Of a stretch of 64,000 nt of DNA, positions 42,650-50,627 are shown piece by piece. This stretch comes from Bacillota bacterium. GTDB lineage: Bacteria; Bacillota; Clostridia; Lachnospirales; Lachnospiraceae. The position numbers were made by a program, and so were the translations under genes. Numbering within the stretch: the stretch's first letter is position 1; each line of letters opens with the position of its first letter. The notes under the pieces are model-generated. The model did not search any database. It was not told the DNA's origin and saw nothing but the letters and a program-made list of their open reading frames with translations. The stretch lies in contig JAEVYT010000036.1 of the NCBI GenBank assembly GCA_023392615.1, forward strand, positions 288,413 through 352,412. Direction: 5' to 3'.

Positions 42650-43022
42650 AAGTCCCTCCCTAGTCAAATTATTTATTCTACGGAAGCTACCTCCGGCAAC
42701 TTCACATCTACCCATGCCTTTTATCGATAATCGAAATGATTTATTCTTTATCCCTTCCTCATTTCTTTATTCACTTCCTTATATAATATACTCAAAACAT
42801 TATTTTCACTATATTATGTATTAAATATTTTTTCATATGCCTAATAACCTGATTATATCCCAAATCATATCTTGTAACAACACAATATCATAAGCTTGTT
42901 CCAAACAAATATATTAGTAACAGATTAACGCTACTATGTTTTCATTGTAATATAATAATACAAAGGATATAATGAAACGACAATGCCTTTCTTAAAAATA
43001 TGTGACAGAATTGAGGTATATT
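42650..43022. other. Intergenic region, AT-rich
   Basis: This 373-bp gap separates divergent genes. A TATAAT near 42951 could serve the plus-strand MBL gene, but no matching -35 box is clear. I see no repeat, RNA gene or convincing ORF. Confidence 0.4.
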
Positions 43023-44000
43023 ATGCATAAAAGAATTAAAAAACTATCCTTCCGCGCCGGAGGAGCTGCCCTTCTGGCAGCACTTGCTTTAACCGTTAAC
43101 TATTTTGGTCAAACACCAGAACCCCCCTCAACACCTACTATTCAACCAACTGCTCAAGTAACCAAACAACCAACTACGCAACCAATCCTCACACCTACCT
43201 CGGCTGATGGCCAGATGGAAGTGCATTTCATTGATGTAGGGCAAGGTGATTCCATACTAATCAAAGATAACTCACATGCTATGTTAATTGATGCCGGTGA
43301 GAATAACCAAGGTGAAACAGTTGTAAACTATTTAAAAAAAGAGAATGTAAAAGAACTGGATTATGTGATTGCAACGCATCCTCACAGCGATCATATTGGA
43401 GGAATGGATACGGTAATACAGAACATTAAGATAGATCAGGTTATTTTACCCAAAGTGGCTCATAACACAAAAACCTACGAAGATGTACTCGATGCCATAC
43501 AAAATAAGAATATCACAGTAAAACAGCCCAAAGTCGGCGATAACTACACCCTGGGCAAGGCTCATTTTATAATATTGTCCCCCTCCTCAACTTCTTATGA
43601 AGAAATGAACAACTATAGTGTAGGAATCAAAATTACGCTAGGAAAAATTTCCTTTGTAATGGCAGGCGATGCAGAAAAACTATCCGAAAAAGAAATGACC
43701 CAAACAGGAATTGATCTATCAGCAGATGTACTTAAGTTAAGCCATCACGGAGCCGCTAATGGAATTAATGACGATTTTTATAACGCCGTAAATCCCAAAT
43801 ATGCTGTAATCAGTGTAGGGAAAAACAATGATTATAATCATCCCAGTTCAAAAGTTGTAAAAGCGATGATAAAACGTGGTATTACTATCTTTCGAACCGA
43901 TGTCCAGGGTTCTATCGTATTTCAGACAGACGGAACTAACCTAACGGAAAATGTTACCCCATATATCATCACAAAAGATGACTTAAACAAGGGGAACTAG
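43023..44000 (+). CDS. ComEC/Rec2-like MBL-fold exported hydrolase
   Basis: This 325-residue protein has an N-terminal membrane segment (about 11-29), a Pro/Thr linker (31-60), and a metallo-beta-lactamase domain: MEVHFIDVGQGDSILI (65-80), metal motif THPHSDH (H119, H121, D123, H124), MAGDAE and SHHGA near the C-terminal half. These features match the extracellular MBL domain of ComEC competence proteins in a stand-alone secreted form, probably a phosphodiesterase or nuclease. The start at 43023 follows TTGAGG with 6 nt spacing; a GTG at 43002 was rejected. It is followed 13 nt later by DUF3006, a common partner. Confidence 0.85.
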   Translation: MHKRIKKLSFRAGGAALLAALALTVNYFGQTPEPPSTPTIQPTAQVTKQPTTQPILTPTSADGQMEVHFIDVGQGDSILIKDNSHAMLIDAGENNQGETVVNYLKKENVKELDYVIATHPHSDHIGGMDTVIQNIKIDQVILPKVAHNTKTYEDVLDAIQNKNITVKQPKVGDNYTLGKAHFIILSPSSTSYEEMNNYSVGIKITLGKISFVMAGDAEKLSEKEMTQTGIDLSADVLKLSHHGAANGINDDFYNAVNPKYAVISVGKNNDYNHPSSKVVKAMIKRGITIFRTDVQGSIVFQTDGTNLTENVTPYIITKDDLNKGN

Positions 44001-44013
44001 TAAGGAGTCAACT

Positions 44014-44235
44014 ATGAATAAACTAATCATCGATCGTATCGAAGATAAATATGTGATCTGTGAACAGGAAGACAAAACAATTATTAGGCTTCCAAAATAC
44101 AAGCTGCCACCCGGCTGTAAAGAAGGAGAATATATTATTTTAAACAAGGATGGAATGTATCAAACAGACCCTGATGAAACAAGCAAGCGGGAAAAACAGA
44201 TGCTTGATAAGATTAATCGCTTATTCGAAAGCTGA
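44014..44235 (+). CDS. DUF3006-family small protein
   Basis: This 73-residue protein has the short beta-barrel-like DUF3006 pattern: LIIDRIEDKYVICEQED, then IIRLPKYKLP and a charged helical tail (SKREKQMLDKINRLF). DUF3006 genes are regularly found right behind ComEC-like MBL genes, as here (13 nt gap), and may bind or regulate them. Function is not proven. AAGGAG lies upstream of the ATG, and a terminator follows. Confidence 0.85.
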   Translation: MNKLIIDRIEDKYVICEQEDKTIIRLPKYKLPPGCKEGEYIILNKDGMYQTDPDETSKREKQMLDKINRLFES

Positions 44236-44258
44236 TACTAAATTCAACTCTAACTATG

Positions 44259-44322
44259 GCAGAAGCATATTTTCCCCTCAAGGTATTTACACGCTTTGGT
44301 CAAAATATTGCTTCTGCATTTT
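44259..44322 (+). terminator. Terminator after DUF3006 gene
   Basis: GCAGAAGCA (44259) pairs with TGCTTCTGC (to 44317), extended by ATTTT/AAAAT on the loop side, followed by ATTTTTAT. Confidence 0.75.
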
Positions 44323-44447
44323 TATGAATAAAGTTACCTACGCGAAAATATCAATTCACTCATCAAACATGAATATCACGTGTTAAATTAATAAGCTTTG
44401 TGATAAAATAAAAGAAATAATTATTAATACTCCTTAGGAGATAGTGT

Positions 44448-45215
44448 ATGAACTATAAAGACATATTTAATACCGCTATGCTGGCTGGTGAAATCATAGC
44501 CCAAAGCGGAGCCGAAACCTTTCGTGTTGAAGATACAATGATACGTATATTGAATACCACCGGAGCATCCTCCGTAGAGGTCTATGCAACAACCACCGGA
44601 ATTGTTGCTTCCATATCGGTTGCTGATAAAGAACCTTTATCCGGTGTAATAAGAATAGCAAATCGCTCCAATAATTTAAGCAGAGTAAATGATGTGAACC
44701 AAATATCTAGGGATATCTGTGACGATAAAATCACCATCGACGAGGCTTATGCCAAGTTATTAAAGATTAAAACGAATAAGATATATTCAAATTTTACCAT
44801 AGCCATTGCTTCCGTTATCTCTATGATTGGTTTTGCAGGTCTATTCGGAGGAAATCTACTCGATTGCATTTTTGCAGGTATCAACGGATTATTCATTATA
44901 ATAGTTGGTAGATTGATTGATAACAAGTTGAGCTCAACCTTTATGATTGATGCAATTAAATGCTTTGTATTGGCATTTCTTACTTTAGTGTTTGTGAACT
45001 ACTATCCATCCTCCCATATGAATATCATAATTATCGGATCAATCATGCCCTTTGTACCGGGTGTGCCAATTACAAATGCGATTCGAGATACCTTACAAGG
45101 TGATTATAACTCCGGTGCTGCAAGGGCTTTGGAGTCATTTGTCATCTCACTTGGAATTGCTGTAGGTGTGGGCTTTGGTATGGGCTTTTATCATATGCTA
45201 GAAAGGATGTGTTAG
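44448..45215 (+). CDS. ThrE-like threonine/serine exporter, N-terminal half
   Basis: This 255-residue membrane protein matches the first Pfam domain of ThrE exporters: a cytoplasmic N-terminal part with the signature QSGAETFRVEDTM (about 18-31) followed by five hydrophobic segments. In many Firmicutes ThrE is split into two genes, and the C-terminal half follows here one base after the stop. The pair would export small amino acids such as threonine or serine. TAGGAG precedes the ATG. An ACT-domain protein follows in the same direction, consistent with amino-acid sensing or control. Confidence 0.85.
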   Translation: MNYKDIFNTAMLAGEIIAQSGAETFRVEDTMIRILNTTGASSVEVYATTTGIVASISVADKEPLSGVIRIANRSNNLSRVNDVNQISRDICDDKITIDEAYAKLLKIKTNKIYSNFTIAIASVISMIGFAGLFGGNLLDCIFAGINGLFIIIVGRLIDNKLSSTFMIDAIKCFVLAFLTLVFVNYYPSSHMNIIIIGSIMPFVPGVPITNAIRDTLQGDYNSGAARALESFVISLGIAVGVGFGMGFYHMLERMC

Positions 45216-45216
45216 G

Positions 45217-45636
45217 ATGTTAATTCAGGCAATCAGTGCGTTCTTTGCTTCGGCCGCCTTCTCTGTATTATTCTATCTCCCAAAGAGATATATTATCCAC
45301 GCCGGAATGTCTGGTAGCTTCTGTTGGTTCATCTATCTTGTAGTTGAAAAAGTTACCGATGATAAAGTATTAGCTACCTTTGTAGCAACCCTGGTTGTTG
45401 CGATTACCGCTCATATATTAGCCAGACTTCTTAAAACTCCGGTCACTCTATTCCTAATCCCCGGTATAATCTGTCTGGTTCCCGGTGGTGGAATGTATCA
45501 AATTGTTCAAAGCTTTATCGAAGGAAATAATGTATTGACGCAGCGTTACTTTAACGAAACATTGCTCGTTGCCGGCGCAATTGCATTAGGAATCTTTATT
45601 GTGGATACGATATTTAGAAAATCCTTTAAGAAGTAG
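45217..45636 (+). CDS. ThrE-like exporter, C-terminal half (DUF3815)
   Basis: This 139-residue protein has four hydrophobic segments and a conserved FLIPGIICLVPGGGMYQ motif (about 86-102), typical of ThrE_2. Its start lies one base past the stop of the N-terminal half, so the two are translated together and form one exporter. Length matches the family. Confidence 0.85.
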   Translation: MLIQAISAFFASAAFSVLFYLPKRYIIHAGMSGSFCWFIYLVVEKVTDDKVLATFVATLVVAITAHILARLLKTPVTLFLIPGIICLVPGGGMYQIVQSFIEGNNVLTQRYFNETLLVAGAIALGIFIVDTIFRKSFKK

Positions 45637-45719
45637 CTTGTCATGTAATAATTGGATCAGGTCATATCAGCATTATTTATCGCGATAATACTACGACCAT
45701 AAAGGAAAGGAAAAACAGT

Positions 45720-46115
45720 ATGGCGGATCATATTTTAACCCTTAAGTTATTAAAAGAAACTTACGGTGTATGCCGACTAAATCCCGATGAGAACCTTCCT
45801 GATTGGGTAAGAAAGTCCGATTTTTTCTCCATTACGGCAACTTCAGAGGAGTTATCCGTGGTGTGTGTACAGAACTGTATTCCGGAGCATATTCGTTGTG
45901 AAAAAGATTGGAGAATATTAAAGGTTGAAGGCACTCTAGATTTCTCACTAATCGGAATTCTCTCCTCAATCAGCACTATATTAGCTCATAACAAGATCAG
46001 TATCTTTGTGATATCAACCTTCGACACCGATTACATATTAGTTAAGGATAAAGATATCGATGCTGCTATCCTTGCACTGAAATCAGAAAGTGATCTGTAC
46101 CAGGTGGTTCAGTAA
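45720..46115 (+). CDS. ACT-domain protein
   Basis: This 131-residue protein looks like two small ACT-like domains: residues 1-60 with LLKETYGVCRLNPDENLPDW, and residues 60-131 with LIGILSSISTILAHNKISIFVISTFDTDYILVKDKD, close to stand-alone proteins of the ACT_7/CASTOR type. ACT domains bind amino acids. It lies 83 nt behind the ThrE halves and could respond to the same amino acids; that is inference. GGAAAGGAAA precedes the ATG. Confidence 0.75.
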   Translation: MADHILTLKLLKETYGVCRLNPDENLPDWVRKSDFFSITATSEELSVVCVQNCIPEHIRCEKDWRILKVEGTLDFSLIGILSSISTILAHNKISIFVISTFDTDYILVKDKDIDAAILALKSESDLYQVVQ

Positions 46116-46138
46116 TATATTTTTTAGAAACGCTGTAA

Positions 46139-46199
46139 CGTAAGAGATGCCCTAGTTCACTATCAGTTATAAATTCAGCGAACTAGGGCACCTCTTACG
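46139..46199. terminator. Strong terminator between convergent genes
   Basis: Arms 46139-46158 and 46180-46199 match at 19 of 20 positions (CGTAAGAG... and ...CTCTTACG). It ends transcription of the ThrE/ACT genes and possibly that of the convergent kinase-like gene. Confidence 0.8.
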
Positions 46200-46305
46200 C
46201 TCTTCATTAAATGTATCTGTCCCGGATATAAAATCTTTTCTTACTTCTGAATATAAAAGGAATCTGTTCAGTCATACCCCTAAGCAAATAACATTATTAA
46301 TATCG

Positions 46306-46809
46306 TTATATTTTATCTCTTACCTCCGATGCGATTTTCTCCATCACTTCTTCAATCTCAAGACCTTCAGCATCAATAATCACATGTGCATATTGTTCAT
46401 AAAGCGGGCAACGTTCCTCATACAATGACATTAATGTCTGCCCCTCTCGGAATACCACACCTCGTTGTTGGATATTGCCAAGACGCTTACTTATCGATTT
46501 ATAGCTTAGGCTAATGTATACGACAGTTCCGATCTCTCTCAGGTGCTTCATCGCTTTCTCACCATAGATTACACTACCCCCGGTTGCTATCACAGAATGA
46601 TTTACATCAATCTCTGAGTTTACCTGTTCTTCTATTTTAATCAATCCCTCAAGACCGTCTCTTTCGATAATATCCTTTAACAAACATTTTTCCTGCTCTT
46701 GAATCAAGAGGTCTGAATCTATAAATTGAAGGCCTAATACTTTAGCCAGGATAACTCCTATTGTACTCTTGCCAGCACCCGGCATACCAATTAATACTAT
46801 GTTTTTCAT
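46306..46809 (-). CDS. Shikimate-kinase-like P-loop kinase
   Basis: This 167-residue protein has Walker A GMPGAGKST (8-16) and an FIDSD motif (29-33) as in shikimate kinases, plus an RxPLY-like element (ERCPLYEQYA). Two shikimate-contacting sites differ: the GFR motif after the substrate Asp appears as GLIKIEE, so the usual Arg is absent, and the triple-Gly motif is TGGSV rather than TGGG. It may phosphorylate another small alcohol or be a divergent AroK. No other aromatic amino-acid gene is nearby, unlike typical aro clusters. Family confident; substrate not. Confidence 0.7.
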   Translation of the reverse strand: MKNIVLIGMPGAGKSTIGVILAKVLGLQFIDSDLLIQEQEKCLLKDIIERDGLEGLIKIEEQVNSEIDVNHSVIATGGSVIYGEKAMKHLREIGTVVYISLSYKSISKRLGNIQQRGVVFREGQTLMSLYEERCPLYEQYAHVIIDAEGLEIEEVMEKIASEVRDKI

Positions 46810-46872
46810 GTCGCATAGTCCTTTCCTTCTTTTTAGCCGATTATACCATTCTCTGTGATATATTTCTATGAT

Positions 46873-47592
46873 TTATGACATTTTTTCGATATTACTTTTT
46901 TTAGATTCATAAAGCATATAGATTCCATTAATTAAAAACCAAATCAAAGTAACAGACATTAAGACAATAAAAAATGATGTAAATCTTTCTCTCCCAGTAA
47001 AAGTCATGATGATACCAAGAATAAGTCCTGATATTCCAAGTATTACTCCCATGTATCCCCGCCATTTATACTTCAAATCACTTTTTAACATTCCGAGTCC
47101 AATAAAAATATATGACATCCAAATCACGATCACTTCAATTGGAAACAGCCCTCGTCCTATGCCATATGGTGACAGAACTGTTACCACACTATATGCAACA
47201 TCTGGATTTAATTTTTGTGCTGATAACCAATTTGTAATGGCTGCAGGATAAGATATATCTAAAGACATACCGATTGTCCAAATCGTAGTACCCATAAAGT
47301 TAAAATAAAAACCAATCCGTACCCAAATTGCTCCTGCCCCATTGATAGAATCTTGTACTCCTATCACACCCAAGAATAGTGCCCAAAATCCGAAAACCAT
47401 AAATAAGGCTGACAATTGTAATAACTTTGGATTTGCTCCATAGGCCTTTTGCATTTCAATGATATTCGTTATATCACCTGTTTTGGGAACTAATAGCGAC
47501 CCAATAAAAATCATAACAGCACCAACAATACTTGCTAAAGCGCTTATCCTTTGTTGCAAAATCTTGCTAATTATTGAAATATTCGTATTCAT
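46873..47592 (-). CDS. Polytopic membrane protein of unknown function
   Basis: This 239-residue protein has about six hydrophobic segments, with a C-terminal charged tail (YESKKSNIEKMS). The first loop (VPKTGDITNIIEMQKAYGANPKLLQL) is outside or cytoplasmic. No motif points to a transporter or enzyme. GGAGAAGATGA precedes the ATG. It lies 63 nt upstream of the kinase-like gene in the same direction, with no terminator between them, so co-transcription is possible. Confidence 0.65.
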   Translation of the reverse strand: MNTNISIISKILQQRISALASIVGAVMIFIGSLLVPKTGDITNIIEMQKAYGANPKLLQLSALFMVFGFWALFLGVIGVQDSINGAGAIWVRIGFYFNFMGTTIWTIGMSLDISYPAAITNWLSAQKLNPDVAYSVVTVLSPYGIGRGLFPIEVIVIWMSYIFIGLGMLKSDLKYKWRGYMGVILGISGLILGIIMTFTGRERFTSFFIVLMSVTLIWFLINGIYMLYESKKSNIEKMS

Positions 47593-47818
47593 TCATCTTC
47601 TCCTTCGTACAATGAAGTTCTTCCTTATGGATAGTCTAGATGAACTTTACATAGAAAGCAATAATAAAAATTAATTACACTACTCCATTGCAAAATAATT
47701 TCAACAGGAGTATGATGCAAGAATAATCTTAATCATAACAAACATAAAAGGTACACACTGTGATCCCAATACATAAATTTGTTTCAAATTACTCTGCGTA
47801 CCTAGGACGGAGGAAAAT

Positions 47819-48103
47819 ATGTCCCAAATTTTTGAAGCAATTATGGTAATCAGTTTTGGTATCTCATGGCCAACATCTATTTTAAAATCTTACACTTCCC
47901 GCACCGCAAAGGGAAAGAGCCTTATTTTTCTTTTATTTATCTTTATCGGATATGTGTTCGGAATCTTCTCAAAGATCGTTGATCATAACATTACATATGT
48001 TCTCGTATTCTACGTTATTAATGTCCTTATGGTCTTAATTGACCTCTTTCTCTATTTTAGAAACAAACGCTTTGATGCACAGGCGGAACAATTTAATGCC
48101 TAA
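47819..48103 (+). CDS. Small PQ-loop-like membrane protein
   Basis: This 94-residue protein has three hydrophobic helices and a WPTSILKSYTSRTAKGKS segment (about 18-35) resembling a PQ-loop (SemiSWEET-type) repeat, with Pro-Thr in place of Pro-Gln. SemiSWEET proteins dimerise to move sugars; here the motif is only partial, so function is open. GGAGG lies 6 nt before the ATG. Transcribed alone. Confidence 0.65.
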   Translation: MSQIFEAIMVISFGISWPTSILKSYTSRTAKGKSLIFLLFIFIGYVFGIFSKIVDHNITYVLVFYVINVLMVLIDLFLYFRNKRFDAQAEQFNA

Positions 48104-48161
48104 AAAGAAATATAATTATTTTATTTGTAACCTTTTTGCATAGATCATTGAGTTATTGGTA

Positions 48162-48323
48162 GTGAGGGGGTATTCGGAGTATCAAATTACTCTTACAAAG
48201 GATTGGGGCATCACCTTTGGATCAACCTATGTTAAGAGTTTTTGGAAATACCGTGTCACGAAGGACAGCGTCACATTAATTGATAAGAAGGACTTAGATA
48301 GTTTACCTATGATAATTAAGTAA
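48162..48323 (+). pseudogene. Short ORF, probable C-terminal gene remnant
   Basis: A 53-codon frame from a GTG at 48162 to a TAA at 48321 encodes an ordered, coding-like sequence (SEYQITLTKDWGITFGS, SFWKYRVTKD, LIDKKDLDSLP). It opens just after an in-frame TAG at 48141 and has no ribosome binding site. Codon use is like that of neighbouring genes, so it reads as the tail of a lost gene rather than random sequence. A functional small peptide is less likely. I do not recognise a parent family. Confidence 0.5.
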
Positions 48324-48612
48324 TGAAATTGGTGTTTAAACCCCTTATCCTTTGATATTAAGTATCAATACACACAAATCAAAGATATGAAAAGAACAGT
48401 GATACATATCTCCTAAGCACATGCTCTCGCATAAATGAAGTACCTTGTATTTCACCAACGACTTCATCAGTTTCTTAAGGTTATATGTTTCTCTGTTCTT
48501 AATCATATCATTGACGTATGTATTATGACGCCTGTAATGAAGGTTAAGGATTTGTAACGAAATAATACTACTATTAATAATAGATTTAGATTAAACTCCT
48601 ATCAGTGCAACA
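48324..48612. other. Intergenic region containing repeat copy 2
   Basis: Together with the remnant ORF this makes a 509-bp gap without an intact gene. It holds the dispersed repeat at 48453-48490, but no clear promoter, RNA gene or terminator. Confidence 0.4.
48453..48490 (+). repeat. Dispersed intergenic repeat, copy 2
   Basis: Similar to 37725-37763 (same orientation). In this copy ACTTCAT upstream (about 48435, as ATGAAGT) is complementary to the ACTTCAT inside the repeat, giving a possible hairpin that the other copy lacks. Confidence 0.6.
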
Positions 48613-49329
48613 TTATTCACAAAAAATCTTCTTATATCTATCTTCATCATATTGAAACGCCTCTTTCATTAAACTCTCCAGGCCTTCTCCACGTTCGTGA
48701 AGATCATCAATAAAGATATCTTCAATCAGTACACCGTTCCTGATAAGCAAAGCTCTGTCTATAAAATTCTCAATTTCATCAATCATATGGGTAGCAATTA
48801 GGATGGTCTCATCATTAATTAGACTGTCACACATTAACTGCAGGAAGTTCCTTCTGGTGAAGATATCATTGCCGAGGAATGGTTCATCAAGCAAGAGATA
48901 TTTTGCTCCTTTCGAAAAGCCAAGAACAATCTCTAATTTTGCTTTCTGCCCCTTGGATAGACTTCTGGCTTTTTTATCGATTGGTAAATCTAGGAATTTG
49001 CAAAGTTTTTCAAAGCGAGCCATATCAAAACCTTCGTAAAATTCTGCTAAGAATTTTGCATTCTCAACAACAGTCATAAAGGGGAAAAATGACCCTTCCT
49101 CAGTAATATATGCTATCTTTGTACTTCTATCTTTTAGAGAGTTTACGTCATCATATAATATCTCCCCCTGATAATCCGTTAACCCTGCCAGACATTTTAA
49201 TAACGTCGTTTTTCCTGCTCCGTTTTCACCAAGAATTCCAATCACTTGACTATCCTCTATATTAACCATGAGTTCATATAACGCTGATTGGTTCCCATAA
49301 CGCTTTGTTACATTATTTATCTTAATCAT
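48613..49329 (-). CDS. ABC transporter ATP-binding protein
   Basis: This 238-residue ATPase has Walker A GENGAGKTT (about 34-42), a Q-loop region (YITEEGSFF), a signature with LSKGQKAKLE instead of LSGGQ, Walker B YLLLDEPFLG and an H-loop (ATHMIDE). The LSKGQ signature is found in YtrB/YxlF-like ATPases. It is the last gene of an operon headed by a GntR regulator and including a permease-like membrane protein and two anchored proteins. Confidence 0.9.
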   Translation of the reverse strand: MIKINNVTKRYGNQSALYELMVNIEDSQVIGILGENGAGKTTLLKCLAGLTDYQGEILYDDVNSLKDRSTKIAYITEEGSFFPFMTVVENAKFLAEFYEGFDMARFEKLCKFLDLPIDKKARSLSKGQKAKLEIVLGFSKGAKYLLLDEPFLGNDIFTRRNFLQLMCDSLINDETILIATHMIDEIENFIDRALLIRNGVLIEDIFIDDLHERGEGLESLMKEAFQYDEDRYKKIFCE

Positions 49330-49403
49330 ACAACACCCTTCCTACTCCATAAATTCACGAAGATTACATCACCTGTTTTTCAATATTCACCTGTTTACAC
49401 TTG

Positions 49404-50606
49404 CTATTGCAATGATAAATTGGAATACACACGTTTTTGAAGTCCTTCCTGGATATTAATCTGTTTTCCTTGATACAATTTGTCATCATTTGCATAGGTA
49501 ACTATTTCGCCTTGATATGCAATATGGTTATCATTTAATACGGTAATTAAGAGTTTCTCTGTATAATCTACAAATTGCTGCCTTTCTTCTCTATGGGATA
49601 GATAATTCGTGTTATCAAAATCACTTACCACTTGCATAAGATATAACTTGTTATCCTTATATCTCATAAACATCTTGTTCTCGCTACCACCCTTACATTC
49701 CGGTTCGCTACAGTTCATAACAAGTTGATTGGTTTTTGCATTATAGACTACGGTTTTATAGATATCTTCCCGATTAAATTCATGTACTGCATCCATCGGT
49801 ATATTTAGTGATATGAACTGACCATCTACTTGAGAGGAATAGTAAACGCTATAATCATATTCACTATTCCCGCATTGCAAATCAATCTCCGATAAAAAGG
49901 TTTTTGTCACCAAATCAAACGGCATTAATACAATATCCTTATGTTGAATCGTAACGAATAATAAAACTTGTTCCGTTGCTTCCATTCCAATAATTTGAAT
50001 ATCGCCATGTTTTATTCGAATTGGTGCAATATTCTTCATCCTATTTGGATCCATTTGCATTTTATTTTCTTGTTCCTGATCTGTAACCTCATATGCTCCA
50101 CCCGTTCCGGTAAACTTATCATTCGTCAAAGTATAGGCATAGTGTTTTCCCGTTGAATGATCCTCTACTACAGTGGATATTTTATTCGTATCTACTCCAT
50201 TTGGGCTATGAATATAAAATAGGAGCTCCTTACCTGCCTGGTTCTCATAAAAGAATTGCAACCCATCTTGGTTGGTTCGTGTTATGGATGCACGAGGAAT
50301 CGTAACTGAATCCCTATCAAACTGTGATGATTTCAGCTTTGTATGTACCTTTTCATTCCGTATTACAAAATCAGTTTTTTGAAAATGATCACTGATTCTA
50401 CCCTTAATTACGATCTCCTTTAAGTAAGCTCTGTCCCCTGTTATATCTCTGAAGTGGATGGAATTGTTATCCGACAAGCACCACAGGTAACGATTGGTTA
50501 AAACAAGGGCAAAAATGGCTACTAAGAAACAGAGTATCATTACATTCCGAGCCATACTTTTCTTAACTATATTTTGATTCCCAATAATCCGACTTATTAC
50601 TCTCAC
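49404..50606 (-). CDS. Membrane-anchored surface protein, paralogue B
   Basis: This 400-residue protein has one N-terminal membrane segment (about 22-42) and a long extracellular beta-rich part. Its first mature block (FRDITGDRAYLKEIVIKGRISD) matches that of the neighbour at 50628-51974 (INDITGNRACLKDITVSGRISD), as do later stretches (GKHYAYTLTNDKFTGTGGAYEVT against GKIYAYTLTGKNFRGTGGAYDIT; and APIRIKHGDIQIIGMEATEQVLLFVTI against APIDLKDGNVRIIGMETTGNILLFITI). This points to a gene duplication. Function unknown; it may be a ligand-binding or propeller-like partner of the ABC transporter. The start is a GTG at 50606 with AAAGGA about 10 nt upstream. Confidence 0.65.
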   Translation of the reverse strand: MRVISRIIGNQNIVKKSMARNVMILCFLVAIFALVLTNRYLWCLSDNNSIHFRDITGDRAYLKEIVIKGRISDHFQKTDFVIRNEKVHTKLKSSQFDRDSVTIPRASITRTNQDGLQFFYENQAGKELLFYIHSPNGVDTNKISTVVEDHSTGKHYAYTLTNDKFTGTGGAYEVTDQEQENKMQMDPNRMKNIAPIRIKHGDIQIIGMEATEQVLLFVTIQHKDIVLMPFDLVTKTFLSEIDLQCGNSEYDYSVYYSSQVDGQFISLNIPMDAVHEFNREDIYKTVVYNAKTNQLVMNCSEPECKGGSENKMFMRYKDNKLYLMQVVSDFDNTNYLSHREERQQFVDYTEKLLITVLNDNHIAYQGEIVTYANDDKLYQGKQINIQEGLQKRVYSNLSLQ

Positions 50607-50627
50607 CAGATACTAGTCCTTTCCCCA

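Noticed and set aside
48430..48475. Hammerhead-ribozyme-like core on the minus strand (CTGATGA followed by GAAA) in repeat copy 2
   Set aside because: Stem II between the two core parts does not pair, and the other copy (37725) reads CTGTATGA, breaking the core. Most likely chance.
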